Positions 22,907 to 35,639 of a stretch of 64,000 bases of DNA are shown here, piece after piece (within the stretch, counting starts at the first letter, position 1; each line of letters starts with the position of its first letter). The position numbers were made by a program, and so were the translations under genes. Origin of the DNA: Pseudisothecium myosuroides (Eukaryota; Streptophyta; Bryopsida; Hypnales; Lembophyllaceae); assembly GCA_951799445.1 (NCBI GenBank), contig OX637290.1:1304501-1368500 (forward strand). The letters run 5' to 3'. Below the pieces are notes generated by a model. It worked only from the letters and a program-made list of their open reading frames with translations. It had not been told where the DNA came from and searched no databases.

Positions 22907-23867
22907 GTGTAAAGGAGAATGCAACAAGGTGCAAATTGAAATTTTAGTATATTCACATAGTCACGGTGATTGTAAGAAACGCTTGTCTTATTTTTTGTCA
23001 CACCTTGCATCCTTTTTTGTTTCTTGGCCAATACTTTTGGGTTATGGCTCCAAATGACTCAAGATTTATAAGTTGGATACTCATGACTACTATAAATTTT
23101 GCCTAATCTTTTTTAGTTCTTTTCAAAAATGTTTTACTATCCAAAAATAGCCTCCAATTTTGTATCACAAATGCCAATTTGTGTGTGTGTGTGTACTATT
23201 TAGTACCCATAAAAAAAAATTGGAGCTAAAATTTGGAGGAGGTGGTCTTCTAGTAGACTTGTAGCTACTATCTAAGGGAATTCTAAAAATACTTAATCTT
23301 ATGTGTTGTAGAAGTCTACAAAATGAGCTTAATTCAACTTGCATTTTGAAACATATAAACATGTTTTAGGTGGTTCTTTTGGTGAATGACCATCTTCATT
23401 GAGTTGTTACAAATGGCCAGTTTTTATTTTTTTTATTAAATTTTTTTTCCTATTATTTCCTAATTAAAACATTGAAGTGTCTATTTTCTTGAGTTTTGGC
23501 ACTTTTTAGTTCTTGTAATTGGAGAATTTTCCTAGGCTTTTCCTTTGGTGGTTACATTCATTTTAAAGGTGTATATATAAACCATATTTTTTGAATTTAA
23601 AAAAAAAATCTAATTTTAAAATAATCTAGAAAAATCATGAGTTTTGTTACCAAACAAAACAAATAGTATAGGTGTTTTTAGAAATCACCCTCACTTGCTA
23701 AAGGTACTTCCTACTAAAAGTTAAAAAACCAACAATGTATTATTAGTACAGCTTTTACCTTGGTCACTGTGTGTAGGCTCGTAATGTCTCTGGCACTCAA
23801 GGGTTTCTAGGTGTGTAGCTTGTCAAACTTTGTTAATGAATACCCTGCCTTAAAAATACAACTTTGG
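22907..23867. other. Intergenic, nothing recognised
   Basis: AT-rich, with a short GT run at about 23177-23192 and poly-A/T tracts. No gene is supported. Confidence 0.3.
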
Positions 23868-24865
23868 TTGAAATACCGTAGCCTTAGGGCAGGATCGGCG
23901 GAAATTAATTATTTTTATGAATGCCGGAAAAAAAAAAAATGAAAATGAAAAATTGCCGAATTCAACAAAAATTAAATGACCAAATTGTTGTAAAAAAAGA
24001 AAATGTTCAAAGTTAGTCCAAAAATCCAAAGACCATCTACCATCAAAAAAATTGATGGCAAAATGAAAGATTTTTTCAACAACAAATTGTATTGATGAAG
24101 GTTGAAGAGGTCGTTTTTATAATAAAATTCATTGTCCATCATGAACCCTCAAAGATTATGGGATAATTTGAAGATGAAAACTTCACCATTCATTGTCAAA
24201 ACACAGGAATTGTGTTCAAAGTATAATTTCAGACCTTATTTTGGCATAGTAGAATCACTTTTTTTACAAAACTTTGAACTAAGTTAATGTAGGAAATCAA
24301 GCTAAATTTAATCTCCAAAAATCAGTTTTAGATTTAAAGCCTCCAATCAAAAGTTATGAATAAATTTCAAAGGGGATGTTAGAAGAAAATGTCCCTTCCA
24401 AACCCGCTTTGAAATTTGACCATAACTTTTGATTGGAGGCTTGAAATTTAAAACGGATTTTTGGAGTTGAAAGTTAGATTGATTTACTACATTAATTTAG
24501 TTCAAAGTTTTTTGAAAAAAGTAATTCTACTATGCCAAAATGAGGTCTGAAATTATACTTTGAATACAATTTCTGCTTTTTACTTAACTATGAATGGTTG
24601 AGCTCCTAGTAATCCTAATTCACATATCCCACATTGTTTGTTGTACCTCCTACCACCCCAATTGTATAAAATAGTTTGTCTTCTCCATATTTACCTCATC
24701 ATATACTGAGACTTTTGATGGAATGTGCCGAAAATTAAAAAATGATTAGAATGTGATGTTGAATTTATAAAAATTAAAATTTAAAGTACCGAATCTACTT
24801 TGGGAACTTTAATTAAATATTCGGCATCAATGTGCCGACCCTGCCCTGTGGTTACGGTACTTCAA
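23868..24865. repeat. Foldback TIR element with GGGCAGG-TCGGC ends
   Basis: About 998 bp. Left terminus TTGAAATACCGTAGCC, then AGGGCAGGATCGGCG; the right terminus is the reverse complement (GCCGACCCTGCCCTG, then GGTTACGGTACTTCAA). The centre (about 24218-24565) is a second inverted repeat with arms of about 160 bp, for example TTCAGACCTTATTTTGGCAT against ATGCCAAAATGAGGTCTGAA. Partial relatives lie near 3895, 38110, 47110 and 57760. No transposase ORF. Superfamily unknown. Confidence 0.75.
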
Positions 24866-25374
24866 GTAACATCCTACACAAAATAGTGAAATTAGTTGCC
24901 CCACACTAATTTCTTGACATTTGACAGTATTTAAATATTTTAGTTATTGTACTAGAATGCACTAATTTTGAATTAGGTATTGTTGTAATTGGGAATCATG
25001 AACCTCCATGTGTACAAATAGAAATACTTTTAGAAATATTTGTTGACTTTGATGGCTTGTAAAGTAACTTTCTTGATGTAAGGCAACCTAATTGTTAAGG
25101 CAACCTAATTTCACTATTTTCTATAGATTTTGAACTTATAATAAGCTATGATTGTCTTCCATCTATTATGTCAACACAAAATAGCTTGTTGATTTTTCAA
25201 ATAGGTAAAGAGTACATTGAACTTCAGACAGTCAGAGATGAGATTGTCATCCACAGCTAAAGGTAACAAATATTGGCCAAGAAGGTATAAGCATCAATAA
25301 TTGCATTAATTACAACTAACCATATTTATTACTCAATATTAATAATTAGGCAATCAATTTTTACAAATAGGTCT
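24866..25374. other. Intergenic, nothing recognised
   Basis: AT-rich, with no gene and no clear repeat edge. A small direct repeat (AAGGCAACCTAATT) lies at about 25080-25110. Confidence 0.3.
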
Positions 25375-26299
25375 TTAACCCCTAAAGGACCGGCATGCGT
25401 TTTGTCTATATAGAAATTTTGGGTAGGTACGTGTAACTAGAGATTTCCATATTTTAAGCTGAAATTTTAGTAGAAGGTGGGCGCAAGGAATATCTTTCAT
25501 ATGTACTAAATTTCAGCACATTTGGAAATAGGAGTCAAAAGTTATGGCCAAATATGTTACTACTTTTCGTAACTAGGCAGTTTGGGCAGCAAAAATTTGA
25601 TTTTTTTTAAAAATATTTTTTCTCATAGATTATATTTTTTTCTATCTGGAAAGCTTTGATTCATTTCATTTGGATTTGTTATGAAAAAGTTATGGACATT
25701 CTTGTTTTTCGGGCAGTTAGAGCATCTTCTTGAAAAAAATAACTTATAGGATTCATTTTTGAATGCTATTTTTGCAATTTTTCAAAAGAAAAATTCTCAT
25801 GGTTTAGTTTACTTGCTAGAACAATCTCTCCATTAGGATTAGTGCATTTTAATTCCATCTAAAATATATTAATATTTTAGATTTTCCTTCTATCTTGTGT
25901 CTACTTCTACTTAATAAATTTTTTAGGAATGATAATTAAGTTTTTTTGAATATTCTTTTTTTCCCTAAGACTCTCAACTCAATTCTCCACTATAAAGATT
26001 TAAAGCTCAAAACTTTGTAGTGCAAAAATTTTAAGTTAAAAATGTTTAAAGTCAAAAAATCCAGTCCTACAATGTACTGAAATACTTGTTTTTTCCACTT
26101 TAAACGCAGATATCTTGCAATCTGAGCGGTCAAAAATTCTGAAATTTTTTCCACACATTTTCATACTAGTTAGGTGTAAGATCCTATGGTTAGATGTGCA
26201 AAAAAAAACATTTTTCAAATTTTTTTTACTCCTTGCTATAGAAATGGCAGTTTTGAGTGTTTTTTGGCAGAAAAAAGGCCTTGGGCCTTTAGGGGTTAA
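25375..26299 (-). repeat. TTAA-flanked element
   Basis: A 925 bp copy: starts TTAACCCCTAAAGGACCGG, ends TTGGGCCTTTAGGGGTTAA. It is the inverted counterpart of the copy at 2401-3341; the two match closely along their length, including overlapping small ORFs of 60-119 codons that are identical in many positions. Those ORFs are low-complexity and are not taken as genes. Confidence 0.88.
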
Positions 26300-26548
26300 A
26301 TTAGAAAAAGAAAACTTGATTCTCCATGTTGCTTGCTATGGTGCCTTTCAATTGCCTTTAAAATAATTAAATTTTTTGAAGCAGACTAGTTTTGGAAATT
26401 AAGCTATGTTGCCAAATTCAAGGAAAATTAAATATAAAGAAAGTCAAAATGTTGGAAAAGATACATAAATTGCTTGATCCCATGACATGTGACACATGTC
26501 TACTATGAATTGCGGACTCCAAATTCATTCCTCTAACTTTTCAATAAA

Positions 26549-28397
26549 CACTAGTAGAAAACAAGCTGTAAATGACTAGCCAGAATGACTGAATTTGAGT
26601 TATTCAGGACACAGGTGACTACTGAATGACTGCGTGAACCATTTGAGGGTTGTAGTCATTGTGGGCGAGTTAATTAGGACTTTTGAGTCATTTAGGACAC
26701 GAGTGTCAGAAAGACATCCATTAGCTCCAAAAAAGTTCATCAACCAGGAAATCTGACATGGTTTAGGACCTGGATAAGTGAGGGGTCGTCCCACGTCAAC
26801 AAATGGGATTTTAGGAGTGTGTAGGGGGTGACCATGGACGCCATGAATGACTACATCGCGACTGCCTTGCACAACCGAGCCCATGTTGTGAAGTCATTTA
26901 CTAGTCATTTCTTAGACTTTGAGAAGTCATTCGGAAGTCATTTTTGAAGTCTTTGTAGGGACTGCTGAGCATTGCATGTCAGCGTATGATTGGTAGTGGA
27001 TTTGGGTTTGGGGCGCAGTTTCTAAGAAAATATGAATGTTTTGCTTAATTATAAGAGAGTCATGTTGTAGTCATTTTTTATGTAAGGAGGGTTTAGGTAG
27101 TGTTATTTTGTTTGGGATATTGCAGACGGAGTTGAAACCTAGTCATTTTGTAGTACTTGTTCAATCACTTTAGCAATTCAGTGGTAACATGAAATGACTG
27201 CGGAGGTTAGTTTATAGTCATTCTGGAGTTTTTTTAGCATGCATAAAATTACATAGTAATGTTTGACGCTTTTGGTCATTTCATTGGGACAACCAACAAA
27301 TGAGCAAAACAACAAAATAACAATAAAACTGCAAAATAGCAACAAAATTGCAAAACAACAACAAAAAAGCAAACTACAAATGAGCAAAAGAACACAACAA
27401 CTTTCCTACAAAACTGTAGAATAGCAACAAAATAACAAAAAAATAGCAATACAACAAAACAATAGAACAAGAACTAGAACAAAATAATAACATAACAACA
27501 CAAGAAAACAACAACATAAGAAAACAACACAACAAAAAGAAGAATGTGAACTAAACACTCACCTAGGAAAATTGGAGCAAAAGCAAGAAAAGAAAATGAG
27601 AAGATGTTTATAAAGAAGAAGGAAGAAGAAGATACACAAAGGCGGTGACGGCTGTCCTAAAATCTGAGCCGTCCGTTTGTTTTTGAGATGCAATCTAAGC
27701 CGTCCATTTGTTGACAAGATGCAATTTCACCCATCCATCTAAGCCACTCAAAAAGAAGCAATCTGATTCATCCATTTGATTGACCCATCTGATCCGTCCA
27801 TCTTAATTGTTCATCTTATCCAATGGTTCATCATTTGTTGGCATGCATCGTCTTAGCTATCTATAATGCACTGATTTGCAAAGAATGACTCTCAAATAAG
27901 TGAACCAAAGTGACATTGTAGTCACACATCTTCGTTATTCCAACTGCAGAATGACTCCAAGTAACCAACACAGTCACTACCAGAATGATTGCAAGACCAC
28001 TATAGGGGACTAATTGAAGTCTCAATCCCTCAATTGTAATTACCAAAAAAATAAATGCTTAAAAATTACACATTGTCCACTATCTTTGAAAAATGCAGTC
28101 ATTTAGTAGTCATATGTTGTAAAAAGTCATAGCGGCTTTACTACTAATCTATGACTAAGCCCATGTCATGGGATTGTTGTCAATGAAGTTTTTATAGAAA
28201 ATTGTTCATTGCTTCCTTTCTGTGTCAATTTTCATCCCTTGTTGTCCACTCGTCTAGTCAATGACTGCTGAATGACTTCACTGTTGGCAAATTCAGTTTT
28301 TGAACCCATTTTTGGGCCTGCAGTTACTACTTGGTTATTTAGGATACGCAGTCATTGACTGAGTGGTTACATATATATCACCTCTTTTCTACTAGTG
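26549..28397. mobile_element. Non-autonomous CACTA-type element, AAA target duplication
   Basis: 1,849 bp between CACTAGTAGAAAA and TTTTCTACTAGTG, flanked by AAA on both sides. A 3 bp duplication and a CACTA terminus are diagnostic of the CACTA (En/Spm) superfamily. Both ends carry many ATGACT/AGTCAT motifs, typical subterminal repeats. The middle (27290-27545) is a CAA-rich low-complexity tract, and 27640-27830 has repeated ATCCGTCCATC-like motifs. No transposase is encoded, so movement would need one supplied elsewhere. Copy B of the duplication has the unoccupied site at about 50174. Confidence 0.9.
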
Positions 28398-29434
28398 AAA
28401 CCAACTTGGACATTATAAAAGTAATTATGAGTTTATTGAAAGCCATGACTATTGCTCACTTTTTTATGCAATGAAGAAAAACTTTACTTCTAACATTAGT
28501 TGAAGGTTGCCAAAAGTCAAGAAAAAATATTTAATAACTGCACCAAATAACTTTTTAGTATGAACTGCCGAACCAATCCTTTCAATTTTAAATAATTATT
28601 CGGCCAAAAAGAGCCCAAGATGACCTCAGGTGACCTCAGGCTACGCCGGAATATGGTAGTACTGCCCAAGTTCACGGCTCACACAACGTGGGCACATCTA
28701 TTGTCGTACGGTCTTGGAAATAAAATGATTTGGGTACTCCCAGCCGCAGTTCAACACCAACTTGGTCATGCGGTTGCCACCCTGAGGCTCGCAAGTTACA
28801 TCAGAATTCAAGGTTCGATCGATCTTAATACGTCAAACAACAGAGATCAGATTGTCATTACTTTCAGAGTTGTGGTGGGCAACAAATGACTTGAAGCAGC
28901 TAACAAGTAGAGGTACTAGCTGCTAACAAAGATCTAGAAATTCGCCGGTTGAATTGGGCATGACGAGTCCTCTCCGTCTTCGGGAACGTCAGTAACTGGA
29001 TTTGCGCCTTCGATCAGAGGTGCACGGATCGAGGGAAACCTGCCATTGGGGATGGGTTGGGAGCGTTGTGCGTGTACATGCCTCTAGCTCACACTTCCGT
29101 CAGGTGGTCCTGCAGTTATTTCTTGAACTCTCGTGCATGTTTTCTGGCTTGCTTCTCTACGGGACTATCAGAAGTGTCCCAAATCCTAGCTTTGTTCTCG
29201 GAACTAGGAGGGGGGGATCAGGGAAATTAGTGTTAGCGGCAGAGAGAGATAGAGAATCAGGGACACAAAGTTTCTATTGGCATGGTAAGACTACTGTAAA
29301 CCGATAATGGATGGCAATCCGGGAACCAGAAATAATCACCCTACCGTGGTAAGAGCGGAGGTCCTGGGGGTGTCTTGGGAGCAACGTACGTTGAGATCAT
29401 ATATTCATCACAATTGCAACTAGTGACTAATTCA
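28398..29434 (+). promoter_or_regulatory. 5' flank of lectin receptor kinase A
   Basis: The putative promoter and 5' UTR of the kinase gene. It is present in copy B at about 50178-51211 with substitutions and indels until 29254, after which the two copies become identical. A tandem TGACCTCAGGTGACCTCAGG lies at 28620-28639 (also in B at about 50393). ORFs of 89 and 101 codons here are not conserved as frames in copy B, so they are not called. Confidence 0.45.
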
Positions 29435-31893
29435 ATGTTGTCCACAACGGCTGTTCTACGTCTCATCGTCCTGTTTGTGTTCCATAACCCGATTGCAACT
29501 GCAGACACGCGAATCACCTTCCCCAACTTCTCGCCTCATGACGATTTCTTCACACTTGGAGATGTGGCGTACGACCCCGACCATCGTTCCTACATCCTCA
29601 ACGCAGGTGCCAGGACGCTTGCTTCCAAAGGGTCCTGTGGAGTGCTGCAGTATGGAAAAACGGTCCACATTCAGAATGTGGCAACTGGGAGAGTGGCTTC
29701 CTTCAGCTCCTCTTTCTCCTTCACATTTGCCACGCACGGTGTGCCTTGGGACAACATGAGCAACACCTTGGGTGGGAGCGGACTCGCTTTTGCCATTACC
29801 CAGAACGTACGCATGGCTACCCTGCACGAAATTTTCTCCCAATTGGCACACTCCGGTTCATGCAAGATAGATCGAAATGAAAACATTCGAATGACTCCTC
29901 CAACCTTTGCAATCGAATTTGACACAGATTACAATCCAAGTCGCGACAGGGAGCCCAGCAACAACTTCATCAGGGTTTCCAGAAACGTTGAATCTGAATA
30001 TGATCTGGAAGCGTACACTCACAACCTTTGTGGTAAGGACACGCATTGCACGTATTTCTCCAATGGGCAAATTTTCACTGCTTGGATTGATTTCAATAGC
30101 TCATCCCAGACTCTGGAATTCAGAATGGCCAAAGGATCAATTCCCAAGCCCGTCCAGCCTCTGCTGCTCGTTTCCAATTACAAATTTCCGAGATGGATCG
30201 GAGATGAGGTCGTGATCTCGTTCTGGGGATCCTCAGATGTCAATCATTTGCAAGAGCATGAGCTCTTGTCCTGGAGCTTCTTCAGCACGGGGATATCAGA
30301 ATCTAAGTTCCAACGGATGCTTCAATATTTGAAGTCCAAAACGGGGTGGGTTGGTGTCACTTCAGGAGTTCTACTTGGAACGCTTGCTGCCTTGGTGATT
30401 GTCTGGTCCGTCCTTTCATTTACATCGTCATCCACCAGTTACACTGCTTTGGGTTATTCCACAGGACCACGTGTCTTCTCGTATAATGAGCTCCGCAAGG
30501 CAACGGACAACTTTGATGAAAGAACTGTGCTTGGACGTGGCGGATCAGGAGTTGTTTACAAAGGCTCTTTGGAAGGTGAGAGGAGTGTTTTTCAGGCAGA
30601 CTTTCCAGTGAATTTTGCACTGGGATGTGCACTAGCCACTAGGTAGTCAATCATGCATGGACTCCGGGACTCGTGCGTGCTCGTTGCTTGATAGTGACTG
30701 TTGTGAAACTTGCTTCTGAAAATAGTCCTAAACAACAACAAAAGCTCCTTCCAAAGAGGACATGTAGACCTATTCATAAATTGCATTCATAAATGTAGGT
30801 ATGTTATCTCTTGATACACAATCTTCGTAAGATGTTTCTATGCAATTGGAAAAAACTTCAGTTCCATTTAATGTTGTTGAAATCCATGTTTGATCCAGGT
30901 GGTGGTATTCTGGTTGCTGTGAAACAAATCAACATATCAGACTCTTCGCAGGCTGAAGTCCTTTTTCATGCTGAAGTGACAAGTCTAGGCCAAATTCGAC
31001 ATCAAAATGTGGTGAAGTTGCAAGGATGGTGTCAAGAGAAAGGCAAATTGTTGTTGGTGTATGAATACTTGTCCAATGGAACTCTCTATGATTGGCTTTA
31101 CAAAAACCGTAGCCAACGGATTCTATCGTTGAAAGTGCGGCATACCATTCTTGAAGAAGTGGGTGCAGCCCTAAAATACTTGCATGAAGATTGCTTGAGT
31201 TGTATTTTGCACCGCGACATCAAGTCTAGTAATGTGTTATTGGATGCAGATTTCAATGCCTATGTTGGAGACTTTGGGCTTGCTCGTTTGATGGACCCCC
31301 ACAAACTGGAGAAGACTACTTTGGCAGCGGGCACATTGGGCTACATGGCTCCTGAATTGCCCTACACAGGCAAAGCCACAAAAGAATCAGATGTGTACAG
31401 TTTTGGCATCTTGGTGTTGGAAGTGGTGTGTGGAAGACGCCCCTTAGATTTGCAAACCGTGGAGCCTGAAGATCTTGTATTGTTGATCGCGGTTTGGTGC
31501 GCTTATGAAGTTGGGTCACTCTCTAGTATAGTAGATCCAAGAATGCTTGAGACACCTCAACCATCAAGCGAGTCTGAACATTTGAATTCTAACACTGCCT
31601 TTGGATCCATAGTTGCAGATATGGACTTGGAAATTGAAATGGCAATAATTGTGAGTTTGCTTCAGTTAGGGCTCTTTTGTTGCCTTCCCAATCCCAAGGC
31701 TCGACCTTCTATGGGAGAAGTAAATAGACTATTGCAACAGATTCGAGACATAGGAAATGAATCTTCCATCACGACAATATTAATACCATCATTGCCATCA
31801 ACCAAGCCCCTTGGACTTTATAGTTCATTGGAGTTCTCACATAGCTCTATCAGGAGCACTTCCATTGGACCTTCTCCTACTTCATTGGTGTAA
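29435..31893 (+). CDS. L-type lectin receptor-like kinase, copy A
   Basis: Putative plasma-membrane receptor kinase: an extracellular legume-lectin-like domain, one transmembrane helix and a cytoplasmic Ser/Thr kinase. Exons 29435-30575 and 30899-31893 (GT-AG, phase 1) give 711 aa, typical for the family. Signal peptide 1-23 (MLSTTAVLRLIVLFVFHNP start); lectin domain about 26-285 with GGSGLAFAI (113-121), AIEFDT (159-164), AWIDF (216-220), ending ELLSWSF (276-282); helix about 304-328. Kinase: GRGGSGVVYKG (367-377), AVK Lys389, HRD (485-487), DFG (505-507), APE (531-533); all catalytic residues are present, so it should be active and of the RD type. An in-frame ATG at 29375 would add 20 residues before the signal peptide, so 29435 is preferred. 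The metal-binding region after EFDT deviates from legume lectins, so sugar binding is uncertain. It differs from copy B at Q416 (R in B) and in the C-terminal tail. The intron lies just after the P-loop. Confidence 0.9.
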
Positions 31894-32265
31894 GTTTCCT
31901 TTAAATTAATGATCTTACTCGATGAAGGCCAAAGTAATGGTGATTGGCAGCAAGTAGGTTTCTTACTGCAAGGACATATTTGTTTTCCTTTCTACATTTG
32001 ATCTTAGCTTAATCCCGATTTGGTCCAATGTACAATTCAATGTGATGTTCCATTTGCATGATTTTTGTTTCTTCAACATGGTATAATATAGCTTTTATAG
32101 TTTTCAATCAATGTACTTAAACCTTAAAATCTTTCAAACACTCTATGCTCCTTGTTACTTATACATATGATTAAAACAACAAATTTTTTGAAGATGAAAT
32201 CACAATCATGTCTTCTATGAGTGAGAAAATTTCCAAATCTTTTGTATAGAGTTGAAATTGTCTTA

Positions 32266-33226
32266 AATTTTCAAAGCAAATGTGAAGAAAAATCATCAAA
32301 TTCCAACTACAAAATACGAATGAAAAGATCTAAAGATTTCACCATCGATAAATATTAGAGTATCAATGCAACTATCTTTGTTAGTTGTAGGTGTTGTACA
32401 AATTATTTCCTTGAAGTAATTATTTACATTTTAAAATCCAATGGCCTTCAAGTCAAATTTTTATTATCATGCTAAATATATCCTGCATATAATTGGTCAA
32501 TCAGATTTGGATATTTTTCATATGTAATAAAGTTGTTTTTAGGTATTTTGGTTTCAATTTTTTTTGTAAAGAATCAAACAATTGTGATATTTTTAAGTAC
32601 AACGTAAATTTCTTAATAAAATTGTAATACATGCTCAAATATACGTTAGAGTGATTTGGGATTCTTACCAAAAATGACGGTCATAATGAACTTTTTTAAA
32701 TTTTTTTTTTTTAATTCAATATCATTTTTAAATGAAATACAAAAATGAAGAACAAGTAACACACAATATAATTGTGTAATTTAGTTTTAACACAGGGAGC
32801 TTGCAATTGCAATAATTCATTGAGTTTTTGAGTTTTTCCTAGTTTTAAAAATGAAATCAAATAACATTTGTAAAGCTTCAATTTTGAATCTAAATCAAAC
32901 GTTAATAATAGTTGATGTAAATTTACAATCAAGTTTTACGAAGGCCCACTTTGTTTTGGAATGGAAGGATCTTTAATCCTTGATGGCATATGAGCCCGGG
33001 GAGATCACTCTTTGTAATTTAAGGTATACACCTGAGTTAAGAGGGTATTTGATGTTAGGCTATTTACCTTAATTATTGTATTTAAGATGACTGTATTTTT
33101 ACATAAAAAACTAAGAGGGGCGTATTTCCAAAACCCTGTGGTTTTTGTAAATTCATTCATGTTTTTTTTTAAGTGGGGCTATCTCCCATATAAAATTTAA
33201 GTGTCTACTTGACCAAGTGGTAGTTT
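32266..33226. other. Intergenic, nothing recognised
   Basis: AT-rich sequence right of duplication copy A, without a gene or recognisable element. Confidence 0.3.
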
Positions 33227-33968
33227 TTAATCCCTAAAGACCAATTGTCTGTTAAATGAACAATTGAAAATTTAAGTAGGATCCTTTGAAGTCCTTTTTG
33301 GTTGCTTGTTCACAAAATTTTGACACAAGGTGTGAACATGTATCCCTTTGATATGAATATGTTTTTTTTCTAATTAAGCATCCAAAACAAAAGTTATATT
33401 GCCTTGAACTTTTTTGGCAATCCGAGCAATTTGGGCATCTTTTGGGCACCTTTTGCAAAAATACTCATCAACTTTTGAAATTTGGCATGTATATAACTAA
33501 TAAAATATGGAATACAATTATAACAAAAATTTAGTTCTCAAATCATATACTAAGAGGAGTCAAACTTTATTAGCTATATTGGGGCCTGTATTGGGGTGGC
33601 TAACCTTCAAGAATAAATATTTTCTTCTACTTCAAGCCTTATTATCTTGCAATGTGTGAAGTCAAAGTTCTTGAATTTTTTTTCACATACCGTATTCCAA
33701 ACGTTTGTCTCTAATATTTTTTTGGTTTGGATTTCAAATAGAAAATACGTATGAATGATCAAAACCCTCATTTTTGTGTAGAGAATTTTTTTTACTTTAG
33801 GAGGGCTCAAAGTTTGCTCGTTGTATTTTGCGCAAGAATAAGAAAGAAAAATTCTCACTTCAAACGTTATAATCTTTCAATCCGCGTAGTCAAATGGACA
33901 AAAAAAAATTTCCGCACATTGCCTTACTTGTTTAATACACTTTTTATGGTTGAAATTTTAAAAAATTA
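33227..33968. repeat. Possible decayed TTAA-family element
   Basis: Begins TTAATCCCTAAAGACCAA, one base off the family terminus, and has family-like internal blocks (AAAAGTTATATTGCC, and CGTTATAATCTTTCAATCCG near 33863). The far terminus is not recognisable, so the right limit is a guess. Confidence 0.35.
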
Positions 33969-35639
33969 ACTAATTTTTAATTTTGGACAATGCATTAAAA
34001 ATGGTTAGTTTTGGACTTTTCCCCTTCTAAAACACCCTTTAGAAGTTAATATTAAGTTTAACATTGAACACTTCAAAATTCCCATTGAAACTACCTTGTG
34101 AACATCCCATTCATTATGAGTGTGTTTAACATTTATGGCTTCAAAAAATGAAGTTAAACATACTATAAACTCTACTTTCCTGTTGTACAATTTTTTGTTT
34201 ATTAAACCTATTCCCTATTCATGCAATGTGACAATTTTTGTTACTTGTGGTCAATGCCTTACGTTTACATTGAATCTTTTTGATATATGCACTACTAGTA
34301 TCGTGGCACAATTTTAGTCAACCACCCTTTATTGTATATTTTTTTAACTGTCCATTTTATCATCTATATGAAATTATTTGTCTACATCTATACTCATTGT
34401 ATTATGAAAAATTTGCACAACCTCTATACGTTAAGGCTAACTTATTAATAAAAATTCCTACTACATGATGTTTTTATATACCCTAATTTATATATAATAG
34501 AGTATGTAGCATTTTATGAACCCTATAGTAGCCCTACATATTATATAAAATTTCTCTGCTTTGAATTAAATGGACCCTATCTTTTAACTCATGTAGTTTT
34601 CTAAAAACCCGACACTGATCTCCCCAAGTATATGAGGACAAAATGTATCCTCTTTGAATTTTTGAATGCAAATTTGGAGGATTGAAAAAAATCTCATGAA
34701 TTCTTAATCTAAGTTATTGAAAGTAAAATGTGCACATATCTATAAAATTCTTTGATTTTCAAAAATTTCAAATGTGTAATGTTGAAAAATTAAATTATCA
34801 AATTTAATATTATATTTAGATTGGGTGGAGATGATTTTAGGACAAGTTCTTGTGACACAAGTGGTGTGGGTGGAGAAAATCCACATTCTTATACAATTTG
34901 AGGCAAATAAAAATCCTTACTTTGATTGGATGAAGAAGTGGTTCATTATCACTTCCATAATGTTGAAATTGGTGCACCCATACCCCCAATGTGGGAGATC
35001 AAAAATAAATAAATAAAAATGAATGGATGTCAATTGCAAAAGAAACATCTAAAACATCTATTTTTAGATTTCAAAAACTACCATGCACATATCTTTTAAT
35101 ATTTTGTAGGATTCAATTGATTTGATTTTGATTGCATTACACCTTATTATTTGAACATGTATAGCATTCTAAGAGATATTTTTTTGTTTCATTTGAAAAA
35201 TCCAAAATGAATTCACTTGCTCTCAAATTTTAGTTCACTTTTATTCTAGGAAAAAAATATTCTACATTTGTATACATCTACTTTCTCAAAAGACATGCCA
35301 CTTTTCTTATTTCTAAAGATATTGATCATGGGTAGTTGCAAGAAACACTTCACGTTTTTCTGTCAAAACTGCATTTCTTGGCCATAGAACTGGGCTGTAC
35401 TATGCAGTACTACCAATACTACATTTTAGAAGTGCCCCGACAAATCTGAACTGCTGATTGAAGGCGCCTGCAGATCTGAACCGTCGAATCAGTACTATGT
35501 ATCATTGGAAATTGCTTTGATAGCAAAGTATCATGGGAAATCAATTGATACTTTAATTAGTTGGCTTCAAGAAAATATGCTCTGATAGGTATATACATCT
35601 CCAGAACCTTTTGCAATGATTTTTTTCCAAGCTCTGAGC
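33969..35639. other. Intergenic, nothing recognised
   Basis: Very AT-rich. Small ORFs (61-72 codons) have no features that support coding. Confidence 0.3.

Larger units (their letters stand above)
26503..32265 (+). repeat. Segmental duplication, copy A
   Basis: Matches 50133-54043 in direct orientation. The left edge is near GCGGACTCCAAATTCATTCC (26511 in A, 50137 in B) and the right edge just after TTTCCAAATCTTTTGTATAG. Without the 1.85 kb transposon at 26549 and its AAA duplication, both copies are about 3.9 kb. Flanks are moderately diverged with indels, but 29254-31754 is almost identical between copies. Confidence 0.85.

Noticed and set aside
27178..27470. Overlapping hydrophobic ORFs on the - strand, like small membrane proteins
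   Set aside because: They come from a CAA-rich low-complexity tract inside the CACTA-type element.
29341..29851. Antisense and alternate-frame ORFs over the lectin kinase genes, repeated in copies B and C
   Set aside because: They are shadows of the kinase reading frame; their conservation reflects the nucleotide identity of the copies.
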